Shown one piece after another: positions 1-8,330 of a DNA stretch of 64,000 bases. The notes beneath the pieces were generated by a model, which saw only the letters and a list, made by a program, of their open reading frames with translations, did no database searches and had not been told where the DNA came from. The stretch is from Bradyrhizobium daqingense. Lineage in GTDB: Bacteria > Pseudomonadota > Alphaproteobacteria > Rhizobiales > Xanthobacteraceae. The stretch lies in NCBI RefSeq assembly GCF_021044685.1, contig NZ_CP088014.1:4326001-4390000 (forward strand), read 5' to 3'. The position numbers were made by a program, and so were the translations under genes. How positions within the stretch are numbered: the first letter of the stretch is position 1; every line of letters starts with the position of its first letter.

Positions 1-726
1 GTCGGCGGCGCGGCGCTGTCGAAGGCGACCGACAAGGTCATCGCCAAGGGCAAGAAGATCGCTGCGCATCTGCTCGAGGCCGCGGAGGTCGATATCCAGT
101 TCGAAAGCGGAAAATTCTCAGTCGCGGGCACGGACCGCGCCAAGAGCTTCGAGGAGATCGCCGGCGCGGCCTACGTGCCGCACGATTATCCGCTCGAGGT
201 GCTGGAGCCGGGGCTGGAGGAGCAGGCCTATTATGATCCCGTCAACTTCACCTATCCCGGAGGCTGTCACATCGCCGAGGTCGAGGTCGATCCCGAGACT
301 GGCACGGTGACGCTGGTCAATTACACCGCGGTCGACGACGTCGGCACGGTCATCAACCCGATGATCGTGGAGGGCCAACTGCACGGCGGCATCGTGCAGG
401 GCGTCGGTCAGGCGCTGTTCGAGAACGCGGTCTATGACGAGGGCTCGGGCCAGCTTCTGTCGGGCTCGCTGATGGACTACTGCATGCCGCGCGCCGATCA
501 TCTGCCGATGATGAAGGTCGCGACCCACTCGACGCTCTGCACACACACGCCGATGGGCGTGAAGGGCTGCGGCGAGGTCGGCACAATCGGCTCGCCGGCT
601 GCGGTCATCAATGCGGTGGTCGATGCGCTGTCGCATCTCGGCGTTACCCATGTCGACATGCCGGCGACGCCGAACCGGATCTGGCGCCTGCTGCAAAACG
701 CGTCGCTGCCGGTCGCCGCGGAATAG
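1..726 (+). CDS. Molybdopterin-binding large subunit of a xanthine dehydrogenase/CoxL-type hydroxylase (5' truncated)
   Basis: The reading frame is open from base 1, so only the C-terminal 241 residues of a usually ~750-800 aa subunit are present. The family oxidises small molecules at a Mo-cytosine-dinucleotide centre in the cytoplasm. Visible family marks are the MIVEGQLHGGIVQGVGQA segment and KGCGEVGTIGSPAAV near the end, which carries the conserved glutamate (GxGE) that acts at the Mo site. The FAD subunit follows after 11 bases with a GGGAGG ribosome site. The 2Fe-2S subunit is not in the window and is probably upstream. Substrate (CO, purine, nicotinate or aldehyde type) cannot be told; the neighbouring amidase argues for an organic N-compound, which is inference. 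Confidence 0.9.
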   Translation, partial: VGGAALSKATDKVIAKGKKIAAHLLEAAEVDIQFESGKFSVAGTDRAKSFEEIAGAAYVPHDYPLEVLEPGLEEQAYYDPVNFTYPGGCHIAEVEVDPETGTVTLVNYTAVDDVGTVINPMIVEGQLHGGIVQGVGQALFENAVYDEGSGQLLSGSLMDYCMPRADHLPMMKVATHSTLCTHTPMGVKGCGEVGTIGSPAAVINAVVDALSHLGVTHVDMPATPNRIWRLLQNASLPVAAE

Positions 727-737
727 GGAGGATATCA

Positions 738-1535
738 ATGAAATCGTTTTCTTATCATCAGCCTGACCAGATTCCCGATGCGGCCAGGCTGCTGACATCG
801 ATCGAGGACAGCAAGCTCGTCGCTGGCGGCATGACGCTGATCCCGACGCTGAAGCAGCGGCTGGCGAGCCCCGTCGCGCTGGTCGATCTGTCGAAGCTTG
901 GAAGCCTCAAGGGAATCACCGACGATGGCGCTACGATCACCATTGGTGCGATGACGCCGCATGCTGTGGTGGCGGCCTCGAAGTTGGTGCAGACGAAAAC
1001 CCCCGGGCTGGCGGCGCTCGCGTCCATGATCGGCGATCCCGCGGTGCGCAGCCGCGGTACCATCGGTGGCTCCGTCGCCAACAACGATCCGGCGGCGGAC
1101 TATCCCGCCGGTGTGCTCGGTCTCGGTGCCACCATCGTCACCAGCATGCGCGAGATCGCGGCCGACAAGTTCTTCCTCGGCCTGTTCGAGACCGCGCTTG
1201 AGCCCGGCGAGATCATCACGGCGATCCGCTTTCCCGTACCGCTCAAGGCAGGCTACGCAAAATTCAAGGCGCCGGCGTCGCGCTATGCACTGGTCGGCGT
1301 GTTCGTTGCGAAATTCGCCGATGGCGTCCGCGTCGTCGTGACGGGTGCGGGCCCGGGCGTGTTCCGCGTGCCGCCGATGGAGGCGGCGCTGTCGCAGAAT
1401 TTCGATCCGTCAGCGGTCGCAGCGATCAAGATCGACACCGACGGTCTCACCTCCGATATCCATGCCGAAGCCGACTACCGTGCGCATCTCGTCACGGTCA
1501 TGGCCAAGCGCGCCGTTGACGCGGCGCTCAGCTAG
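738..1535 (+). CDS. FAD-binding medium subunit of molybdenum hydroxylase (CoxM family)
   Basis: 265 aa, normal family length. It carries electrons between the 2Fe-2S subunit and FAD in the heterotrimeric hydroxylase. The two FAD-pyrophosphate motifs are present: AGGMTLIPTLK near residue 31 and TIGGSVANNDPAADYP near residue 110. Start ATG follows GGGAGG. It sits directly downstream of the Mo subunit and upstream of an amidase gene in the same direction, so the three are probably co-transcribed. No truncation is seen. Confidence 0.9.
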   Translation: MKSFSYHQPDQIPDAARLLTSIEDSKLVAGGMTLIPTLKQRLASPVALVDLSKLGSLKGITDDGATITIGAMTPHAVVAASKLVQTKTPGLAALASMIGDPAVRSRGTIGGSVANNDPAADYPAGVLGLGATIVTSMREIAADKFFLGLFETALEPGEIITAIRFPVPLKAGYAKFKAPASRYALVGVFVAKFADGVRVVVTGAGPGVFRVPPMEAALSQNFDPSAVAAIKIDTDGLTSDIHAEADYRAHLVTVMAKRAVDAALS

Positions 1536-1548
1536 CTCTTCAGGGTTG

Positions 1549-3042
1549 ATGATGACTGATAGTTCCGGCCGAACGGCCTTCCCGCCGGCGCCGACTGGCC
1601 TTGGCGCGCTTTCTGCAACCGAGATCATGGCGGGCTACCGGCGCAAGGCGTTCACGCCGCGCGATGTGGTCGATGACACCATTGCCGCGCTGGAGGCGAC
1701 CAACGAGGCCTACAACGCGGTGGTGACGCCGATGTATGATCAGGCAAGGGCGGTGGCCGATCGTCTCACCAAGCAGATGCGCGCAGGCGAGGCCAAGGGA
1801 CCGCTCGCCGGCGTGCCTGTCACGATCAAGGATCTCGTCTTCGTCGCGGGCGTGCCGGCCTATGGCGGCTCGCCCATGAACAAGAGCTTTGTGCCTGAGG
1901 CCGATGCCGCTGTCGTCTCTGCGCTGAAGGCCTCCGGCGCGATCATCACCTGCAAGACCACGACCTGCGAGTCCGGCTACAAGCTGACGGCCGACAGCCC
2001 GGTCACTGGCACGACGCGAAACCCCTGGAATCCCGGCCGCACCAGCGGTGGATCGAGCGGCGGCGCGGCGGCAGGCGTGGCGGCTGGCTGCGGCCCGATC
2101 GCAATCGGTACCGACGGCGTCGGCTCGATCCGTGTCCCCTCGTCCTTCTGCGGTGTGTTCGGGCTCAAGCCGACGTTCGGTCTCGTGCCGCGCTCGCCTG
2201 GCTTCTCGCCGCCATCCTGGGCCTCGCTTGCACACACCGGTCCGATCACGCGTACGGTCGCGGATGCGGCGCTGACGCTGGAGATCATCGCCGGTTACGA
2301 TCTGCGCGATCCCGCGAGCCTGCCTGTGTCCGCCCGTCGCTTCGATACCAACGTTGCATCACTCAACGGCATCCGCATCGGCGCCAGCGTCGATCTCGGC
2401 TACGCCGCTGTCAGTCCCGACGTGCGTGCGGCGTTCGGCAAGGCGCTCGCCATTCTCGACGCCTGTGGCGCGCAGGTCACCATGGATGGGCCGGGCCTCG
2501 ATCCCGGCATTCTGGAGCATACGCTAAAGCCGATTGCCTTCACCGAACAGGCGGCGGCAGTGGCGACCAAGTCCACGGCCGATCTCGCAAGCTCAGAGGC
2601 CGACTACCGTGACGTCGTCACAGCCGGACGGCACTATAGCGGCACGGATTATATCGAAGCCGGCTACCGCCGCGGCCAGGCGCGCGGCGCTTTCGTAAAG
2701 CTGTTCGAACGCGTCGATGCGCTGGTGACACCGACGGTCGCGGTGACCGCGTTCGAGGCCGGCCGGATCGGCGTCGGCACGATCGACGGCAGCAAGGTCG
2801 ATCCGCATCTGGGCTGGTCGCCATTCACCTGGCCGATCAATCTCGCCGGTCTTCCGGCGGCGACGCTTCCCTGCGGCTTCGACCGCGATGGAATGCCGAT
2901 CGGCCTTCAGGTCGTTGCGCCCTGGCTCGACGAACCTACGCTCTTCCGCATCGCTGCCGCCTTCGAGCAGGCCCAACCCTGGTCAAGGTTCTGGCCGCCG
3001 CTGGCACTTCGGGAGGAGGGACGCGCGCGCGCGCAAACGTAA
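1549..3042 (+). CDS. Amidase (amidase signature family)
   Basis: 497 aa. Hydrolyses an amide bond with a Ser-cisSer-Lys triad. The lysine is in VPVTIKDLVF, the glycine/serine-rich signature is RTSGGSSGGAAAGVAAG, and the nucleophile segment is GTDGVGSIRVPSSFCG. Two adjacent ATGs (1549, 1552) are possible starts; an open frame extends further upstream but overlaps the CoxM gene and has no family similarity. Only 13 bases separate it from coxM, suggesting one operon. GatA has the same fold, but no GatB/GatC neighbours are seen, so a catabolic amidase is more likely. Confidence 0.9.
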   Translation: MMTDSSGRTAFPPAPTGLGALSATEIMAGYRRKAFTPRDVVDDTIAALEATNEAYNAVVTPMYDQARAVADRLTKQMRAGEAKGPLAGVPVTIKDLVFVAGVPAYGGSPMNKSFVPEADAAVVSALKASGAIITCKTTTCESGYKLTADSPVTGTTRNPWNPGRTSGGSSGGAAAGVAAGCGPIAIGTDGVGSIRVPSSFCGVFGLKPTFGLVPRSPGFSPPSWASLAHTGPITRTVADAALTLEIIAGYDLRDPASLPVSARRFDTNVASLNGIRIGASVDLGYAAVSPDVRAAFGKALAILDACGAQVTMDGPGLDPGILEHTLKPIAFTEQAAAVATKSTADLASSEADYRDVVTAGRHYSGTDYIEAGYRRGQARGAFVKLFERVDALVTPTVAVTAFEAGRIGVGTIDGSKVDPHLGWSPFTWPINLAGLPAATLPCGFDRDGMPIGLQVVAPWLDEPTLFRIAAAFEQAQPWSRFWPPLALREEGRARAQT

Positions 3043-3051
3043 GCTGCGCGC

Positions 3052-3951
3052 TTAAGAAAGCTCGATCGGAACACCACGTCCACTGAGCTCTTCGTCGAGG
3101 CGCAAATAGTGCGCGAGATAGTCGTGCAGCGCTGTGGCCGCCTTCGAGGTCGCGCCGCTGGACTTGTAGAGCAGCAGTTCGACCTTCGGCAGCGGCGGCA
3201 GGCCTTCGTTAAGGCCGATTTCTCGCATCGCCGGTACCAGCGCGCTACGGCCGAGCACGGTCACGGCCATACCGGCAAAGGCGGCAGCCTGCAATCCACC
3301 CACGCTTTCGCTGACGCAGGCAATGCGCCAGCGCAGGTTCGCGCGCTCCAAAGTATCGATCGCATAGTCGCGATAGATGTTGCCCGGCGGTAGCAGGGCG
3401 AGCGGGATGGGCCTCTCCTGATGCGCGGCAGATTGCTCGCCGGTCATCCAGACGAGCTGTTCGCGCCGCACCACCTGTCCACCGGTGAAATCGTTCATGC
3501 GGGTGACAAGGGCGATGTCGACATCGCCGCGCTTTACCAGGCCAACCAGAGGAGTGGACAACGCACAGTTGAGCTCGACCTGGATGCGCGGAAAGGACTT
3601 CCTGAAGACGCTCAGAATCGACGGCAGCATGAACGCTGCATAGAGGTCAGGCGTGCCAAGCACGACCTGGCCCTCGATCTCCTGCGACGCGAGTTGCGAG
3701 ATCAATTCGTCATGCAACCGCAGGATGGATTTGGCGTAGGTCAGAACCATGGAGCCATCCTCGGTCAACGTCAGCCGACGTCCCCCGTGCAGGAAGAGCT
3801 GCTTGGCGGTCAGTTCCTCCAGACGCTGTAGCTGCAGGGTGATTGCCGGCTGGGTGCGGCCCAGCCGGCGTGCCGTCTCGGTGATGCTGCCGGTCTCGAC
3901 GACCGAGATCAACGACCGAAGCATGCGGATGTCGAGACTGATAAGGTTCAT
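3052..3951 (-). CDS. LysR-family transcriptional regulator
   Basis: 299 aa. The N-terminal winged HTH is clear (LRSLISVVETGSITETARRLGRTQPAITLQLQRL, about residues 10-43), followed by a LysR substrate-binding domain. It converges with the amidase gene (10-base gap) and has nearly 300 bases of non-coding DNA upstream, so its own promoter lies at about 3952-4100. A role in controlling the adjacent hydroxylase/amidase genes is plausible but unproven, because LysR genes usually lie divergent to their targets and this one converges. Confidence 0.9.
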   Translation of the reverse strand: MNLISLDIRMLRSLISVVETGSITETARRLGRTQPAITLQLQRLEELTAKQLFLHGGRRLTLTEDGSMVLTYAKSILRLHDELISQLASQEIEGQVVLGTPDLYAAFMLPSILSVFRKSFPRIQVELNCALSTPLVGLVKRGDVDIALVTRMNDFTGGQVVRREQLVWMTGEQSAAHQERPIPLALLPPGNIYRDYAIDTLERANLRWRIACVSESVGGLQAAAFAGMAVTVLGRSALVPAMREIGLNEGLPPLPKVELLLYKSSGATSKAATALHDYLAHYLRLDEELSGRGVPIELS

Positions 3952-4244
3952 GAGGCGCCCGTTTCGCCGAGAATTTATGCAATTTCCATGCTAGCGCCTG
4001 GCGCGCAACGCATCGCGCATCTGGATCATTTCTCTTGCTTGACGAGCCCGGGCCTCAACGAGACCTCTGGAAAAAGGCGTTTCTGGTGCAAATCGGATCA
4101 CCCCCTTGATTTGATCTGGATATTCTTCTCTGGAGCTGGCTCTAACTTCCGCATGATGGGCTGGGACGGAGAGTTCAAATGTTCCAATCGCTTAGATGCC
4201 AGCTAACGTGAGCAGAGGTTTTGGCGAAGTATCTGACCGCAGGT
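3952..4244. other. Intergenic region upstream of the LysR gene
   Basis: No supported gene. The stretch is less GC-rich than its neighbours (around 4090-4190). It must hold the LysR promoter and ends at the rearranged fragments that begin near 4245. Confidence 0.5.
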
Positions 4245-4490
4245 CCAGCCGGACGGGCCGAGCAGGCAGACGAAATCGTTGGCCTCGATGTCGAGCAGGC
4301 GTCCCGCGGCCTCGCTGTCGCGCGCTTCGAGGGCGGCGAGGATGCCGGCGTGCTCGTCGACCGAATTGCTCCAGCGCCGGTCGGCGCCGAGCGCCAGGTA
4401 ACGCGCGCGTTCGGCGCGGGAGATCAGCGTCTCGTGCGCCTCGTGGCGCGCACGCTGCGCTGGCAGCAGACCACCACCGTGCAGGGCTGG
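4245..4490 (-). pseudogene. Chimeric relic: GntR FCD-domain tail joined to an ABC-ATPase Walker A start
   Basis: Read on the minus strand from 4490, one frame gives AERARYLALGADRRWSNSVD and then EHAGILAALEARDSEAAGRLL, which is the C-terminal FCD domain of a GntR-family regulator. At about 4293 the same frame passes without a stop into DIEANDFVCLLGPSG, the start of an ABC-transporter ATPase up to its Walker A loop. The usual CGKST is replaced by WTCGQ and the frame soon ends. Neither part is complete, and no start or HTH is present. The ATPase C-terminus lies immediately beside it on the opposite strand, so this is a rearrangement scar, not a working gene. Confidence 0.6.
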
Positions 4491-4729
4491 TCGCGATCTG
4501 GCAGAAGCGCCGCTGCACCATCGTGTTCGTCACTCACAGCGTCGACGAGGCGCTGGTGCTCGGCAACAAGGTCGTGGTGATGACGAAGCGGCCGGGCCGG
4601 ATCCGCGAGGCTGTTGATTTCGACCTGCCACGTCCGCGGGACATCACTAGTCCCGAATTCAACGATGCAAAGCGCCACATCCTGTCCCTGATCCGGGAGG
4701 AGTCGACGCGGCTCGCACAGGCATCGTAG
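4486..4729 (+). pseudogene. C-terminal fragment of an ABC-transporter ATPase (SsuB/TauB-like)
   Basis: The plus-strand frame from about 4486 reads LVAIWQKRRCTIVFVTHSVD then EALVLGNKVVVMTKRPGRI, the H-loop and C-terminal part of a nitrate/sulfonate/taurine-type ATPase, ending at a stop at 4727-4729. Walker A, signature and Walker B are absent; the Walker A start of what may be the same gene lies inverted at 4245-4292. The fragment ends 9 bases before the following isomerase gene, so an ABC uptake operon probably once preceded it. Confidence 0.7.
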
Positions 4730-4738
4730 AGTAGAGCC

Positions 4739-5470
4739 ATGCGCAAGCGTCTCGGCATGATCACGCCGTCCTCCAATTCCGTGCTGGAGCCCGTCACCAG
4801 CGCCATGCTGCATGGCGTAGCCGATGTCACCGCGCACTTCTCGCGCTTCCGCGTCACCGAGATCGCGCTGGATGCTGCAGCCCTGAACCAGTTCGACGCC
4901 TCGGTGATGCTGCCGGCCGCTGATTTGCTTGCCGATGCCAAGGTCGATGCCATCGCCTGGAACGGAACCTCGGCCAGCTGGCTCGGCATCGGCCGGGACA
5001 GGAGCCTTTGCGAAGCGATTACGGCGCGCACGAGCGTGCCCGCGACGACCTCGACGCTCGCCTGCATCGACGCCGCCCGCGCGCTCGGCGCCAAGCGCGT
5101 TGGTCTCGTCTCGCCCTATACGGATGATGTGCAGCGGCGGATCGGCGATGTCTGGGCGGAGGAGGGCATCGCCCCGCACGCCGAGCGGCATCTCGGCCTG
5201 CGCGACAATTTCTCCTTCGGCGAGGTCACGCCCGCGACGATCGCCGGTATGATCCGCGCCGTTGCGGTGGAGGACGCCGATGCCGTGGTGATCCTCTGCA
5301 CCAATCTCGAAGGTGCCGCGCTTGCGGCTTCGCTCGAACGGGAATTGGACATCGCGGTGCTGGATTCGGTTGCGGTCACGCTGTGGCGGACACTTGAGCT
5401 CGGCGGCGGCGACATCGGGGCTCTTGCGCAGTGGGGCCGGATATTCCAGACATCTGCGGTCATCAAGTAA
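4739..5470 (+). CDS. Asp/Glu racemase-fold isomerase (maleate isomerase / arylmalonate decarboxylase-like)
   Basis: 243 aa. The N-terminus MRKRLGMITPSSNSVLEP is typical of the maleate cis-trans isomerase/AMDase group. Catalysis in this fold uses two cysteines. Here VVILCTNLEG near residue 187 supplies the second-half cysteine, while the first-half site reads AWNGTSASW, with Ser/Thr rather than an obvious Cys, so the exact reaction is uncertain. The next gene is a dihydropyrimidinase-type hydrolase 11 bases downstream, and the pair fits a hydantoin or pyrimidine-derivative route in which this enzyme racemises or isomerises an intermediate (inference). Confidence 0.75.
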   Translation: MRKRLGMITPSSNSVLEPVTSAMLHGVADVTAHFSRFRVTEIALDAAALNQFDASVMLPAADLLADAKVDAIAWNGTSASWLGIGRDRSLCEAITARTSVPATTSTLACIDAARALGAKRVGLVSPYTDDVQRRIGDVWAEEGIAPHAERHLGLRDNFSFGEVTPATIAGMIRAVAVEDADAVVILCTNLEGAALAASLERELDIAVLDSVAVTLWRTLELGGGDIGALAQWGRIFQTSAVIK

Positions 5471-5481
5471 CGGAGACGCCT

Positions 5482-6891
5482 GTGACGCAGCTCGATCTCG
5501 CCATTCGCGGCGGCACCATCGTGACGGCCAGCGACGAGTTCCGCGCCGATATCGGCATCCGTGACGGCCGCATCGTCAGCATTGCCGATCGCATCGAAGG
5601 CGCGGCGCGCGAGATCGACGCGACGGGCCTGCTGGCGCTACCGGGCGGCATCGACAGCCACGTCCACATCTCGCAGGCCTCCGGCCCCGACGTGGTCATG
5701 GCCGATGATTTCGCTTCGGCGACGCGCTCGGCGGCGGCCGGCGGCAACACCATGGTGCTGCCCTTCGCGCTTCAGGAGAAGGGGACGTCGCTCCGAACCT
5801 GCGTCGAGAATTACCGCAAGCTCGCCGAAGGCGAGTGCTATATCGACACGGCGTTCCACCTCATCATTTCCGATCCGACCGCGGTCGTGCTCGGGCAGGA
5901 GCTACCGGCGCTGGTCAAGGACGGCTACACCTCGTTCAAGGTGTTCATGACTTATGACGACCTCGTGCTCAGCGACAAGCAGCTGCTCGAGGTGTTCGAG
6001 GTGGCGCGCCGCGAAGAAGCGCTGGTGATGGTCCATTGCGAAGGCTACGACGCGATCCGCTTCCTCACCACCAAGCTGGAGCGCGAAGGCCACATAGCGC
6101 CCTATTATCACGGCGTCTCACGGCCCCAGGCCGTGGAGCGCGAGGCAACGCATCGCGCCATCAGCCATGCCGAAGTTGTCGGCGTGCCCATCATGATCGT
6201 GCATGTCTCCGGTCGCGAGGCGATGGAGCAGGTGCGTTGGGCCCAGCAGCGCGGATTGCCGGTGCATGCGGAAACATGTCCGCAATACATCACGCTGACG
6301 GCCGACGACATGAAGGGCCTGAACATGGACATCACGGGCGCGAAGTACGTCTGTTCGCCACCGCCGCGCGATGCCGCGAGCCAGCAGGCCATCTGGGAGG
6401 GCATCACATCAGGCGTGTTCCAGACCTTCTCGTCCGACCACTGCCCATTCCGCTACGACGATCCCAAGGGCAAGCTGACGCCGAACTCCCGCACCTCGTT
6501 CCGCTGGGTGCCGAACGGCATTCCCGGCGTCGAGACGCGGCTGCCGATCCTGTTTTCGGAGGGCGTGTCGAAGGGGCGGATCAGCCTGCAAAAGTTCGTC
6601 GAGCTGACCGCGACCAACCACGCGCGGATCTACGGCCTCTATCCGCGCAAGGGCTCGATCGGCGTCGGCTTCGATGCCGACATCGTGCTGTGGGATCCGA
6701 AGCTAAGGAAGGCAATTCAGCAGGCCAACCTGCACCACGGTGCGGACTATACGCCGTGGGAGGGTTTTGATGTCACGGGCTGGCCCGTTACCACCATCGC
6801 GCGCGGGCGCGTCGTCTACGAGCAGGGCAGGATCGTCGGCGACAAGGGCGGCGGCGAAGTTCTCAGCCGCGGCAAATCGAGCCTGATCTGA
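5482..6891 (+). CDS. Dihydropyrimidinase / D-hydantoinase-type cyclic amidohydrolase
   Basis: 469 aa from a GTG at 5482, chosen because CGGAG lies 8 bases upstream and the protein then begins TQLDLAIRGGTIVTASDEF as in the family; an upstream in-frame ATG would overlap the isomerase gene. Binuclear metal ligands are visible: HVH (GGIDSHVHIS), the carbamylated-lysine segment TSFKVFMTYDD, histidines in MVHCEG and IVHVSG, and the aspartate in SSDHCPF. The enzyme opens cyclic ureides or hydantoins in the cytoplasm. It probably shares a transcript with the preceding isomerase. Confidence 0.92.
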   Translation: MTQLDLAIRGGTIVTASDEFRADIGIRDGRIVSIADRIEGAAREIDATGLLALPGGIDSHVHISQASGPDVVMADDFASATRSAAAGGNTMVLPFALQEKGTSLRTCVENYRKLAEGECYIDTAFHLIISDPTAVVLGQELPALVKDGYTSFKVFMTYDDLVLSDKQLLEVFEVARREEALVMVHCEGYDAIRFLTTKLEREGHIAPYYHGVSRPQAVEREATHRAISHAEVVGVPIMIVHVSGREAMEQVRWAQQRGLPVHAETCPQYITLTADDMKGLNMDITGAKYVCSPPPRDAASQQAIWEGITSGVFQTFSSDHCPFRYDDPKGKLTPNSRTSFRWVPNGIPGVETRLPILFSEGVSKGRISLQKFVELTATNHARIYGLYPRKGSIGVGFDADIVLWDPKLRKAIQQANLHHGADYTPWEGFDVTGWPVTTIARGRVVYEQGRIVGDKGGGEVLSRGKSSLI

Positions 6892-6928
6892 TCTTGCGCG
6901 CTACCTGGCTGCGCGACGGTGCCCGCGC

Positions 6929-7765
6929 TCAGTTTGTCGGCCCGTCCCCGCGGATGACGAAGGTCGTCGCCTTCAGTTTGGTCATGCCGAACTTGTCGAA
7001 CAGCTTGTCATAGGTGCCGTCGACGCGGATCGCGGTGAGTGCGTCGGCGGCGGCCTGGGCGAGCAGCTTGTCGCGGAAGGCGAACGTGATGTCGGTGCCG
7101 GCGATGTCGCGGACCCAGATTTTTGCGATGCCCTTCTGCTCCAGTGAGTTGGCGGTCTCGTTGATGTTGAGTGCGGCTTCGAGCTGGCCGGCACGCAGCG
7201 CCGCCGAGGTCGCGGTCACCGTGGCGAAGGTGCGCAGCTCGACCGGCTTGAGGCCCTTGGCCTCCATCGCGGTGCTGAACTCACGCGCCTTGCGCTCGGT
7301 GTAGGTCGCCGATTCCACGCCGACCACGCGGCCGGCGAGGTCCTCGAACTTCTCCAGCTTCAGGCTGGAGGAGGGGTCGGTGTAGATGCTGATCGCCTGC
7401 TGCGCGTAAGGCACGAGGTAGAGCATCTTAGAGCGCTCCTCGGTCCAGAACAGGCCGGTGTTGATGGCGTCGAAGCGGCCGGAGCGCAGCGCGGGGATCA
7501 TCGGCGGGAAGTCCATGCGCAGGAACACGGCCTCGACGCAGATCCGCTTGGCGATTTCCCTGGCGAGCTCGACATTGAGCCCCTGCAACTCGCCCTTGTC
7601 GTCGACGAATTGCTGCGGCGGCAGCGTCGGGTTGATCGACATCTGCCATTTTGGCGCCTCGATCAAGCTCGATGCCGGCACCTTCGGCGTACAGGTCTGG
7701 GCACCGGCCGCCTGGGTCAGGCCGATCAGAAGAGCGAGGGCGGAGAAGGCTTTTGGAAATTGCAT
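6929..7765 (-). CDS. Periplasmic solute-binding protein of an amino-acid-type ABC transporter (SBP family 3), copy 1
   Basis: 278 aa with a Sec signal peptide (MQFPKAFSALALLIGLTQ then AAGAQ, cleavage near residue 22). The mature part has SBP_bac_3 features: LQGLNVELAREIAKRICVE and GRFDAINTGLFWTEERSK. It is the last gene of the leftward lacI arm. It is a clear paralogue of the binding protein at 18244-19080: same length and shared SINPTxPPQQFVDxxGxLQGLNVELA and FWTEERSK stretches. No permease or ATPase accompanies this copy, so it probably uses the membrane parts encoded at 19.1-20.6 kb. Confidence 0.9.
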   Translation of the reverse strand: MQFPKAFSALALLIGLTQAAGAQTCTPKVPASSLIEAPKWQMSINPTLPPQQFVDDKGELQGLNVELAREIAKRICVEAVFLRMDFPPMIPALRSGRFDAINTGLFWTEERSKMLYLVPYAQQAISIYTDPSSSLKLEKFEDLAGRVVGVESATYTERKAREFSTAMEAKGLKPVELRTFATVTATSAALRAGQLEAALNINETANSLEQKGIAKIWVRDIAGTDITFAFRDKLLAQAAADALTAIRVDGTYDKLFDKFGMTKLKATTFVIRGDGPTN

Positions 7766-7832
7766 CTGAATACTCCGATCAAATCAGGGGTGGCAGAGGA
7801 GCCGTTCTCCGGTCCGAATTCTTCTTGTCTCT

Positions 7833-8321
7833 TCAAGTGGCCGCCGTCGCATCGCGAGCGGCTTGCCGGGTCAGGATCAGCGAGATGTGCCGGGCCGCCG
7901 TCACGACCTCGTCGCGCTGGTTGAGAAGGTCGAGCGTCTCGACGACGATGCCGCGCCCGGGGTTTTTGGTGGGCCGCTTCTCGACGAAGCGGAAGCGGAC
8001 GCGCAAGGCGTCGCCGGCGACGATCGGCGCCTTGAACCGCACCTCGTCCCAGCCGAGCGAGGCGACGGAAGTCTCCTCGTACAGTTTCAGCTCCGACTTC
8101 AGCCCCTCCATCAGCGACAGGCCGAACAGGCCATGGCCGATCACGGCGGGAAAGCCGCGCGAGCGCGCGTAACCTGAGTCGATATGAAGCGGATGATGGT
8201 CGCGCGTGACGTCGGCGAAGACTGCGATGTCGGCTTCCGTCACCGTGTGCACGGCGGTCTCGAACTCCGCGCCGAGCGCGATGTCCTCATAGCGGAGATT
8301 GATCGGGGCGCTCGTATCCAT
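7833..8321 (-). CDS. MaoC-family hotdog dehydratase/enoyl-CoA hydratase
   Basis: 162 aa. The hydratase motif is intact: FADVTRDHHPLHIDSGYA supplies the catalytic Asp and His, followed by FPAVIGHGLFGLSLMEGL. It hydrates an enoyl-CoA, most likely the product of the acyl-CoA dehydrogenase in the same arm. It lies 9 bases downstream of the CoA-transferase gene, so the two are co-transcribed. Its C-terminal DEVVTAARHISLILT is closely matched by an orphan fragment near 59.9 kb. Confidence 0.88.
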   Translation of the reverse strand: MDTSAPINLRYEDIALGAEFETAVHTVTEADIAVFADVTRDHHPLHIDSGYARSRGFPAVIGHGLFGLSLMEGLKSELKLYEETSVASLGWDEVRFKAPIVAGDALRVRFRFVEKRPTKNPGRGIVVETLDLLNQRDEVVTAARHISLILTRQAARDATAAT

Positions 8322-8330
8322 GCTGGTTCC

